This document shows, piece by piece, positions 1 to 6,379 of a DNA stretch of 11,245 bases. Origin of the DNA: Bacteroidota bacterium (lineage in GTDB: Bacteria > Bacteroidota > Bacteroidia > NS11-12g > UBA9320). Position numbers and translations under genes: made by a program. The notes beneath the pieces were generated by a model. It was not told the origin of the DNA, did not search any database, and worked only from the letters and a program-made list of their open reading frames with translations. The stretch is taken from positions 1 to 11,245 of the forward strand of contig JAHEKB010000054.1 of NCBI GenBank assembly GCA_024638525.1. The letters run 5' to 3'. Position 1 is the stretch's first letter. Each line of letters begins with the position of its first letter.

Positions 1-246
1 TCTGTCATCTTCTATCAAAATCAAGAGCAAAAAGAATCGGCGCTAAAAGTCTTAGAGTCAGTAGATAAGAGTAATCTTTGGCCCAATCCAATCGTTACAG
101 CCGTAGAGCCTTTGACCAATTATTATGTGGCCGAAGACTACCATCAGAATTACTACAATCAGAACACAGAACAGGGCTATTGTTCAGCCGTTATTGGACC
201 CAAAGTTCAGAAGTTTCAGAAGAAGTATAAGGGCTTGTTGAAGTAG
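1..246 (+). CDS. msrA: Peptide methionine sulfoxide reductase MsrA, C-terminal fragment
   Basis: Frame 1 is open from the first base to a TAG at 244-246 and gives 81 residues; the N-terminal part, with the catalytic GCFW-type cysteine expected in the family, lies outside the window. The fragment contains the late MsrA signature AEDYHQNYY (about residues 44-52 of the fragment), followed by NxxxxxYC and a VIGPK segment close to the end. MsrA reduces methionine-S-sulfoxide in free methionine and proteins, using thioredoxin. The cysteine in QGYCSA sits where many MsrA proteins carry a resolving cysteine. The protein ends in a lysine-rich tail. The next gene starts 61 bases later behind its own promoter, so co-transcription is not required. 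The family call rests on motif recognition alone. Confidence 0.9.
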   Translation, partial: SVIFYQNQEQKESALKVLESVDKSNLWPNPIVTAVEPLTNYYVAEDYHQNYYNQNTEQGYCSAVIGPKVQKFQKKYKGLLK

Positions 247-267
247 TCAAAATCACAATGTTGCTCC

Positions 268-298
268 TTTGAAAATTTGCTATCATCCAATACTTTTG
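268..298 (+). promoter_or_regulatory. Bacteroidetes-type promoter for the two-component operon
   Basis: TTTG at 268-271 is followed after 19 bases by TACTTTTG at 291-298. This matches the Bacteroidetes sigma-ABfr consensus (TTTG near -33, TAnnTTTG near -7, spacer about 19-21). The predicted transcription start falls near 301-305, only a few bases ahead of the GTG start at 308, so the kinase mRNA would have almost no leader. No Shine-Dalgarno sequence is visible in the gap. Confidence 0.6.
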
Positions 299-307
299 GA
301 ATGAATA

Positions 308-2128
308 GTGCTAAATTTTATCAAGACAGTTACCCTATTATTGGTGAGTCTAACAAGCTCAGCTTCCGAACTCACCATATATGATCTGACTGAAACTCAG
401 AGTTACCTCATTGGGACAAATTCGGTCTATCTTGAAGCAGATTCTTCGACGACATATAATCAAGTACTATCGTTTTCTGAATGGAAACGAAATATGTCTA
501 ACAGCTTTAAACCTACCGATAACAAACATGCAATTTGGGTTAAATTCATTGTCAAGAAGGGCATAAATCAAAGAGTCTACTTGACTGCTGAAACGCCTAA
601 TGTCAATTATTTTGAAGTATATGTAGGTGGTGTATCTATGGGCAAAAGTGGAGATGAGTTTATAGCATCGGAAAGGGAAATCCAAGATGCATATGCAACT
701 GTCGCATTTAGTAACGATAGTCAGATGGACACTGTTTTTGTCAAACTAAGATTGGACGAGGACTTTATAGTACCAATTTCGTTGAGAACTGAACAGCGGT
801 ATCAAAGTGCCTACGCCAAAAGGCAGTTGGCAATGGGCGTCTATATGGGTATAATGGCATCTATACTTCTTTACAACTTTTTCCTTTTTCTTAGCATCCG
901 CAACAAACTGCTACTATACTATTGTTTTTATGTTTTGTTGGTTGGATTGACACAGGCCGCAATTTTTGGTGATATTTCCGTGCTCATATATGGTTCAAAT
1001 AGATTATTAGTGCTTCTCGATTTATTTGTTTTCAGTGCATTGCTTGGCATTGCAGTGGCTGTCTTTATTATCAATCTTCTCCAACTTAAAGGGTCTAGTC
1101 AATTTCATTTTCGTACTGTTCATTTTTTTGGAACTCTATACATAGTGGTGTTATTTCTATCCATAAGTCGTATTCATTTATCTGGGTTATTTTTATCTGT
1201 TCTGAACTTCTGTTCTGCTTTCTATCTTCTTCTTCTTGGGCTTTGGGCATCTCAGCGTAGTACTATTGGAAAAATCTATTTAGCAGCCTGGTCGACATTT
1301 CTCCTAGGAGCTCTGGTTTTTATTCTTGAAAACTCAGGATTCCTGCCATTTAGCCTATGGGGCCAATATACTATGGTTGCGGGCACCGCTCTCGAAGCTG
1401 TACTGCTTTCATTTGCCTTAGGTTATCATTTCAATAGGTTAATTAAGGAAAACATCACCAAGACTGAATTAATATCGGCACAAGAAAAACAGATTAAAGA
1501 ACTGGATGCTAAAGTTATTAATGCAGAGTTGACACATTTAAGGAGTCAAATGAATCCCCATTTCCTCTTCAATGTACTTACATCGATCCAAAACTTCATT
1601 TTAAAGAACGACAAAATGAAAGCGGTGAAGTATATATCTGAATATGCAAAGCTTGTTAGAGATCATTTGAATCAAGCGACGAGTACACATACCTCTATTT
1701 TTAATGAGATAGCGACCTTAGATAAATATATGAGAATTGAAAAACTTAGGTATCCTAAAGAGTTCAAATACTCATTTGAGGTGGATTCTAGTATCGATCA
1801 GAAATTAACATTCATTCCTCCTTTATTTTTACAACCAATTCTTGAAAATTGCGTGAAACATGCGTTCAAGGATAATATGAACCCGGGTGTCATAATTGTT
1901 CAGTTTAGACCTTTGGAAGAGCATAATATTGTCCAAGTGATTGTTCAAGATAACGGAAAAGGTCCAATGAATAAACCTAGCTCGGGTCATCGAAGCAAAG
2001 GCATGACCATCATTCAAGAGCGTTTGGTGCGTCTATCTAAGCTTTACCAAGATGATAAAATAGGCATGGATGCCCTCATCATTGATCCTCACGGTTTTAT
2101 TGTCACGTTAAATCTTCCAATTCTATGA
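308..2128 (+). CDS. 7TMR-DISM sensor histidine kinase, LytS/YehU type
   Basis: A membrane sensor kinase of 606 residues. A signal peptide (about 1-20) precedes an extracytoplasmic domain (about 22-165) of the 7TMR-DISMED2 type. Seven hydrophobic helices follow (about 176-197, 201-221, 233-256, 273-289, 291-313, 322-341, 353-374), then a short coiled coil (about 380-412). The cytoplasmic kinase is of the His_kinase/LytS class: the phosphoacceptor is His418 in NPHFLFN, the N box has Glu513-Asn514 in QPILENCVKHAF, and the ATP lid has DNGKG at 548-552 and GMTIIQERL from 565. All key residues are present, so it should be active; the ligand is unknown. An in-frame TGA at 302-304 rules out a longer protein, and later starts would remove the signal peptide, so the GTG at 308 is chosen. 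It overlaps the regulator gene by 4 bases. Confidence 0.9.
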   Translation: MLNFIKTVTLLLVSLTSSASELTIYDLTETQSYLIGTNSVYLEADSSTTYNQVLSFSEWKRNMSNSFKPTDNKHAIWVKFIVKKGINQRVYLTAETPNVNYFEVYVGGVSMGKSGDEFIASEREIQDAYATVAFSNDSQMDTVFVKLRLDEDFIVPISLRTEQRYQSAYAKRQLAMGVYMGIMASILLYNFFLFLSIRNKLLLYYCFYVLLVGLTQAAIFGDISVLIYGSNRLLVLLDLFVFSALLGIAVAVFIINLLQLKGSSQFHFRTVHFFGTLYIVVLFLSISRIHLSGLFLSVLNFCSAFYLLLLGLWASQRSTIGKIYLAAWSTFLLGALVFILENSGFLPFSLWGQYTMVAGTALEAVLLSFALGYHFNRLIKENITKTELISAQEKQIKELDAKVINAELTHLRSQMNPHFLFNVLTSIQNFILKNDKMKAVKYISEYAKLVRDHLNQATSTHTSIFNEIATLDKYMRIEKLRYPKEFKYSFEVDSSIDQKLTFIPPLFLQPILENCVKHAFKDNMNPGVIIVQFRPLEEHNIVQVIVQDNGKGPMNKPSSGHRSKGMTIIQERLVRLSKLYQDDKIGMDALIIDPHGFIVTLNLPIL

Positions 2129-2889
2129 GAAATAAACAAACGAAAGTCTTGATCGTAGATGATCAACCCGATGTTCAAGCGGTATTAAAAGCTATGTTAG
2201 TTGAGAGAAAGGATCTCTCAATAGTTGGTGTGGCCAGCAGTTGCAAAGAAGCGTATGAGATTATTACAAATAGAAATCCTGACTTGGTATTATTGGATAT
2301 TGAAATGCCGGGTGAGTCAGGCTTAGACCTTTTTAATTATTTTGATAAGCCACCATTTAGGACGATAGTAGTAACTGCTCATTCCGATTATACCATTAGT
2401 GCACTAAAACTCTCTGCAATGGATTATCTATTAAAGCCCATCACTGCTGATGAGCTGAATGAATCGATAGATAGAGCCTTTAATATTATTGAAGAAGAAG
2501 AATCCCAATATGAAGTATTGAAACAATATTTGGCAATGAAGCCAAAGATTGATCGTCTGATTATTCCGTCAGATACAGATAAAAAATCATTGCTCTTTGA
2601 AGAGATACTTTATTTAAAATCGGATGGTGGTTATACGGTTTTTCACACAGCTAATCAAGGCCATTTGATAACCAGCAAGCCTATCAAATACTATGAAAAG
2701 GTATTGCCTCAGAACTTCTTTTTCCGCACACATAAATCCTATATAATCAACTTCACACACATCAAAGGCTTACCGGCAGGAAGAAGCGGTTATATTGAAT
2801 TAAACAACGGCAGTGAAGTACAACTTTCAGTTCGCCGCGCACCCGACTTCAGAGCCTGGTACAAAGGCCTGACTTTGGGAGGTCAATAA
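2125..2889 (+). CDS. LytTR-family response regulator
   Basis: A 254-residue cytoplasmic transcription regulator. The receiver domain (about 6-120) has the acidic pair Asp12-Asp13, the phosphoacceptor Asp58 in LVLLDIEMPG, the switch residue Thr84 in VVTAHSDY, and Lys104 in LLKP. The C-terminal LytTR DNA-binding domain (about 144-249) is recognised by the YLKSDGGYTVFH strand and the FFRTHKSYIINF segment typical of AlgR/AgrA/LytR proteins. The start ATG lies inside the stop of the kinase gene (ATGA), which points to translational coupling and identifies the kinase as the cognate partner. The target genes cannot be read from the sequence; no paired LytTR direct repeats were convincing in the operon's own promoter region. 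The length is normal for this family. Confidence 0.93.
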   Translation: MRNKQTKVLIVDDQPDVQAVLKAMLVERKDLSIVGVASSCKEAYEIITNRNPDLVLLDIEMPGESGLDLFNYFDKPPFRTIVVTAHSDYTISALKLSAMDYLLKPITADELNESIDRAFNIIEEEESQYEVLKQYLAMKPKIDRLIIPSDTDKKSLLFEEILYLKSDGGYTVFHTANQGHLITSKPIKYYEKVLPQNFFFRTHKSYIINFTHIKGLPAGRSGYIELNNGSEVQLSVRRAPDFRAWYKGLTLGGQ

Positions 2890-2978
2890 TGCCAGTTTCT
2901 TTCCTCCATTGATCAATCTTCACTTTCTGAAATTTCTTTCTTGTTCAATGCATGGACCTTATGAATAAGGGAAAGATG

Positions 2979-3000
2979 CCCCGTTCCTGTTCCCCGTTCC
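2979..3000. repeat. Short GC-rich direct repeat between convergent genes
   Basis: CCCCGTTCC occurs at 2979-2987 and again at 2992-3000 (period 13), with a third GTTCC between them. It lies just past the proS stop codon, in the 116-base gap between the convergent regulator and proS genes. It is the only GC-rich patch in an otherwise AT-rich gap. Its function is unknown; it may be simple slippage sequence. Confidence 0.5.
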
Positions 3001-3005
3001 CGCCA

Positions 3006-4490
3006 TCAATACGCTTTCGCAAACAACACCCTGCCCTTACTCGGCTTGCCTGAATAAACGCAAACACCTTCTAGGCCTACCAATTCCTTGTCAAAAGGAA
3101 TGCAGCGAATGGTGGCTTTGGTTTCTTCCTTGATTTTTTGCTCGGTTTCTAAACTGCCGTCCCAATGGGCGCTGATGAAACCCGTTTTGTTTTCAAGCAC
3201 CTCTTTGAACTCATCCCAGCTGCTCACGGTGGTTATGTGATTGTCCATATGGTCTTGAGCCTTGAGCAGTATGTCTTTTTGCATATGCTCAAGCAGGTGT
3301 TCCACCTTGTTCTCCAGGTCGGTCATTTGAAGGAGTTCTTTCTCCTTGGTGTCCCTACGAGCCACTTCCACCGTTCCGTTGGCAAGATCTCTTGGGCCAA
3401 TGGCTATGCGCAAAGGCACACCTTTGAGTTCCCATTCGGCAAATTTGTAGCCGGGTTTATGGGTGTCTCTATTGTCAAACTTCAGGCGTATGCCTTTGGC
3501 TTTAAGGGCATCAAGCATAGGCTGGATCTTTTCAGTGATTTCATCCAATTGCTCTAAGCCTTTATAAATAGGAACCACCACCACCTGTATGGGAGCTAAG
3601 TTTGGAGGAAGCACTAATCCTTCATCATCGGAATGGGTCATAATCAGAGCGCCCATCAATCTCGTACTCACTCCCCAACTGCTGGCCCAGACGTATTCTT
3701 GTTTGCCTTCTTTGGTGGCAAATTTTACATCAAAAGCTTTGGCAAAGTTTTGTCCCAAGAAGTGGCTGGTGCCCATTTGCAGGGCCTTGCCGTCTTGCAT
3801 TAATCCTTCTATGCACAAAGTATCTTCAGCCCCAGCAAAGCGTTCGTTCTCGGTCTTGCTTCCTTTAATGGTAGGAATAGCCAATACGGTTTCCGCAAAT
3901 TCCGCATAGAGGTCCAGAATCATTTGTGTTTCTTCTCTGGCTTCCTGTTCAGTGGCATGGGCGGTATGGCCCTCTTGCCACAGAAATTCAGCCGTTCTCA
4001 AGAACAAGCGCGTTCTCATTTCCCAGCGCACTACATTGGCCCATTGGTTTACTAAGATGGGCAAATCCCTATAAGACTGTATCCAGCCTTTATAGGTACT
4101 CCATATAATTGCTTCTGAAGTTGGTCTTACTACCAATTCTTCTTCTAGCCTTGCTTCCGGGTCAACAATCAGTTTACCTGCCTGATCTGGGTCTGTTTTT
4201 AACCTGTAGTGAGTAACAACTGCACATTCCTTGGCAAAACCTTCGGCATTCTTTTCTTCAGCTTCGAACAGGCTTTTTGGCACAAAGAGCGGGAAATAGG
4301 CATTGCTGTGCCCCGTTTCTTTAAACCTGCGGTCCAATTCCTCTTTCATCTTCTCCCAAATGGCAAAACCATAAGGTTTTATTACCATGCATCCTCTTAC
4401 CGCACTGTGCTCTGCCAGGTCGGCATTTACCACCAAGTTGTTGTACCACTTGGAATAATCTTGCTCTCTTGTTACCTTCTCAAATGCCAT
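3006..4490 (-). CDS. proS: Prolyl-tRNA synthetase, eukaryote/archaeal type
   Basis: A class II aminoacyl-tRNA synthetase that charges tRNA(Pro) with proline in the cytoplasm. From the ATG at 4490 the protein has 494 residues (MAFEKVTREQDYSKWY). Motif 1 lies around 30-46, the RPTSE loop at 122-126, motif 2 at about 152-178 (RWEMRTR and WQEGHTAH) and motif 3 at about 273-289 (GVSTRLMGALIMTHSDD). The anticodon-binding domain runs from about 301 to 405, and the extra C-terminal domain ends in Tyr494 (RVLFAKAY). The editing insertion of the E. coli type is absent. The frame is open up to 4550, but the 20 extra residues look unlike the family N-terminus, and a promoter -7 element lies inside that extension, so the shorter start is chosen. 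In the C-terminal domain only Cys463 and Cys477 remain of the usual four zinc-ligand positions. Confidence 0.95.
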   Translation of the reverse strand: MAFEKVTREQDYSKWYNNLVVNADLAEHSAVRGCMVIKPYGFAIWEKMKEELDRRFKETGHSNAYFPLFVPKSLFEAEEKNAEGFAKECAVVTHYRLKTDPDQAGKLIVDPEARLEEELVVRPTSEAIIWSTYKGWIQSYRDLPILVNQWANVVRWEMRTRLFLRTAEFLWQEGHTAHATEQEAREETQMILDLYAEFAETVLAIPTIKGSKTENERFAGAEDTLCIEGLMQDGKALQMGTSHFLGQNFAKAFDVKFATKEGKQEYVWASSWGVSTRLMGALIMTHSDDEGLVLPPNLAPIQVVVVPIYKGLEQLDEITEKIQPMLDALKAKGIRLKFDNRDTHKPGYKFAEWELKGVPLRIAIGPRDLANGTVEVARRDTKEKELLQMTDLENKVEHLLEHMQKDILLKAQDHMDNHITTVSSWDEFKEVLENKTGFISAHWDGSLETEQKIKEETKATIRCIPFDKELVGLEGVCVYSGKPSKGRVLFAKAY

Positions 4491-4531
4491 GTTTTTCTTT
4501 GGTATGCGATTTGAATCTATATAAGTGATGG

Positions 4532-4539
4532 CAAAAGTA
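4532..4539 (-). promoter_or_regulatory. Putative -7 promoter element for proS
   Basis: Read on the minus strand, these bases are TACTTTTG, identical to the octamer ahead of the kinase gene and matching TAnnTTTG. Transcription would start about 4-6 bases further on, leaving a leader of roughly 35-40 bases before the ATG at 4490. No TTTG is seen at the expected -33 distance, only an AT-rich stretch, so the call rests on the -7 element and its position. Confidence 0.45.
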
Positions 4540-4569
4540 AGCCACACCACTTAATTAAATTTTGGCAAT

Positions 4570-6357
4570 ATGAAATCACATTATTACATCGCAGCAATCG
4601 GCCTGTTCCTAGTGTCCTGCACGGGTTCAAGGCTAACAACTACCTCAACCGATGATGTCTATTACAGTCCGGAGGACGATGTGAGGATTGTACAAAATCA
4701 AGCACAACCTGCTCCTGAGAAGTATACACCTAGCTCCCAAGCTGCCGATGAGATTATTTATAATGATCGAAGCAATGGTATAGAAGATGCTACAGTCTAT
4801 GATGATGAAGCGAATTTCTCAGATGAGAATTATTCCACTGACGATTATGTAGATGGTGAAGAGCGCATAGATTACGAACGCTCCTTGCGCAGATTCAGAG
4901 GAGATAACTTTGAGTACGACTATGAGAACGGCTATGCAGACGGTTACCGCGATGGATATAATGACAATGATTGGTACGGATACAACAACTGGGGCTGGGA
5001 TCCCTGGTATTCACATAACCCTTATGGCTGGAACCGAGGTTGGAATCGATGGAACGGTTGGAACCGATGGAACCGATGGAATTCTTGGAACAGTGGATTT
5101 TATGTAGGGTGGAATTCTTGGAATGGCTGGTATGCCGGATACAACTATGGATGGGGATGGCCAAACAACGGTTGGGGATGGAATTCCTGGAACCGAGGAT
5201 GGAATGCCGGATGGGGATGGAACAACGGTTATTGCAATTCATGGGGATGGGGTGGCCCTAACTACGGTTGGAACTATAACTATGGTTGGAATACTTGGAA
5301 CGGACACCAAAACGGCTGGGCCGGTAACAGCAATTGGAACAGAAATCAAAATTATGCCTCTACGGGTGGTCAATACAGCGGGTCATCAAGATATCAGAAA
5401 GCAGCCAATAGCCCTAGACAAAGGGTAGGCGGAAATAGTACTGGAGGCATTGGAAGCACCACCAATACACGCCGACCGGGAGGAATGCAACAAGTAAATG
5501 GTTCAAGACCACAGAATGAGGTAAACAATACACCTAATGGAGAGCGTACGGTTAGGCAAGGCGGCTCAGTTACCACTTCAGGTGTTGCTACAGAAAACAC
5601 AAATACCAACACCCGTTCTGCTGCTGCAAGGTCAACAGGCAGTGTGGTTAATACCAGCGGAAGAAATACATACACAAACAACACAGGTGGAACGGCGAGT
5701 AGAACCACTGGGCAGATACAGGATACTAGAAATCCCAATTCGGGTCAGCGCGCCACAAGGAGTTCTTCAGCTGCCAGCAGAGATGCGGTTAATAACAGCA
5801 GAACTCAGAGACCTTCCTCTAGTAGTGCAAGCAGACCTTCGTCTCGCACCAGTAGAGATAGGGTGAGCAATAGCAGATCATCTAGACCTTCAAGTTCTAC
5901 AAGCAGAAACAGCAGGGTTCAGCAGAATAGGCAAAGAAGTTCTTCTCCTTCGAGAACATATAATTCTTCAAGAAGCAGCAGGCCTTCTAGCACCAGCTCG
6001 AGGCAACAAAGAACATCTAGATCATCAAGCTCCAGAAGTTCATCTCCTTCTAAATCATATAGCCCATCTAGAAGTAGCAGACCTTCCGGGTCTAGCAGTA
6101 GACAACAACGGGCTTCAAGGCCATCTAGAAGTTCTGGAAGCTCTACGCCATCAAGATCTTATTCACCTTCACGCAGCAAGAGCTCAAGTCCATCAAGGTC
6201 TTACAGTCCTTCTCGAAGCAGAAGCTCTAGTCCATCTAGATCTTATTCTCCGAGCAGGAGTTCGAGAAGTTCGGGCTCTAGGTCGGTAAGTCCGTCTAGA
6301 AGTAATTCTTCACGATCAAGCGGAAGTAGATCTGGGGGCTCAAGGTCGAGGAGGTAG
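4570..6357 (+). CDS. Low-complexity lipoprotein with Trp/Asn-rich block and Ser-Arg tail
   Basis: A 595-residue predicted lipoprotein. The signal peptide ends in a lipobox (LFLVSC), with lipidation at Cys17. Four compositional zones follow: an acidic, Tyr/Asp-rich part (about 18-135) ending in GYADGYRDGYND; a Trp/Asn/Gly/Tyr block (about 135-265) built of WN, WNR and GWGW units; a Thr/Asn/Gly/Ser linker (about 265-395); and a very basic Ser-Arg tail (about 396-595) with SPSRSYSPSRS repeats. There is no recognisable enzymatic domain, and the only other cysteine is Cys222. No acidic residue follows Cys17 directly, so the known Bacteroidetes surface-export tag is not obvious; the periplasmic face of the outer membrane is a reasonable guess. 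A FadL-like barrel gene follows after 22 bases, probably in the same operon. From memory, similar proteins in Flavobacteria have been labelled 'vitellogenin II precursor', which carries no functional meaning. Function unknown. Confidence 0.85.
   Translation: MKSHYYIAAIGLFLVSCTGSRLTTTSTDDVYYSPEDDVRIVQNQAQPAPEKYTPSSQAADEIIYNDRSNGIEDATVYDDEANFSDENYSTDDYVDGEERIDYERSLRRFRGDNFEYDYENGYADGYRDGYNDNDWYGYNNWGWDPWYSHNPYGWNRGWNRWNGWNRWNRWNSWNSGFYVGWNSWNGWYAGYNYGWGWPNNGWGWNSWNRGWNAGWGWNNGYCNSWGWGGPNYGWNYNYGWNTWNGHQNGWAGNSNWNRNQNYASTGGQYSGSSRYQKAANSPRQRVGGNSTGGIGSTTNTRRPGGMQQVNGSRPQNEVNNTPNGERTVRQGGSVTTSGVATENTNTNTRSAAARSTGSVVNTSGRNTYTNNTGGTASRTTGQIQDTRNPNSGQRATRSSSAASRDAVNNSRTQRPSSSSASRPSSRTSRDRVSNSRSSRPSSSTSRNSRVQQNRQRSSSPSRTYNSSRSSRPSSTSSRQQRTSRSSSSRSSSPSKSYSPSRSSRPSGSSSRQQRASRPSRSSGSSTPSRSYSPSRSKSSSPSRSYSPSRSRSSSPSRSYSPSRSSRSSGSRSVSPSRSNSSRSSGSRSGGSRSRR
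5029..5094 (+). repeat. Nine-base tandem repeat coding Trp-Asn-X
   Basis: Units of the form TGGAACCGA start at 5029 (followed by one GGT codon) and then run without gaps at 5041, 5050, 5059, 5068, 5077 and 5086. The Trp and Asn codons are nearly always TGG and AAC/AAT, and the third codon is CGA, GGT, TCT or AGT. Two adjacent units (5059-5076) are identical. Related TGGGGATGG blocks recur to about 5260. The period is a multiple of three, so unit gain or loss would keep the frame. Confidence 0.8.
5938..6267 (+). repeat. Degenerate repeats coding the Ser-Arg tail
   Basis: Two 28-residue units (protein residues 457-484 and 490-517; bases 5938-6021 and 6037-6120) align without gaps from SSSPS to a shared SSRQQR followed by T/A-SR. 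They are followed by three 14-residue units (525-538, 539-552, 553-566; bases 6142-6267) of the type SSPSRSYSPSRSxS. At DNA level the units differ by many synonymous serine and arginine codons (TCA, TCT, AGT, AGC; CGA, CGC, AGA, AGG), so the repeat is seen clearly only in the protein. Confidence 0.75.
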
Positions 6358-6379
6358 TTCAATTTAAATACAGAAAGAC

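Noticed and set aside
2957..2970. Perfect inverted repeat CCTTATGAATAAGG as a terminator between convergent genes.
   Set aside because: Only a five-pair AT-rich stem with a four-base loop, and no T run follows on either strand.
3165..4514. Plus-strand open frames opposite proS.
   Set aside because: Antisense shadows of a well-recognised synthetase gene; their translations show no family motif.
4491..4550. Longer proS start at 4550.
   Set aside because: The added residues do not resemble ProRS N-termini, and the TACTTTTG promoter element falls inside this extension.
4895..5866. Several overlapping open frames on both strands within the lipoprotein gene.
   Set aside because: They come from the low-complexity WN and Ser/Thr-rich sequence read out of frame; none has a signal, motif or independent start context, while the main frame has a lipobox and runs through all of them.
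5029..6267. Repeat-rich region as a possible CRISPR array.
   Set aside because: Repeats are 9 to 99 bases, in frame with a coding region and degenerate, without unique spacers of constant length.
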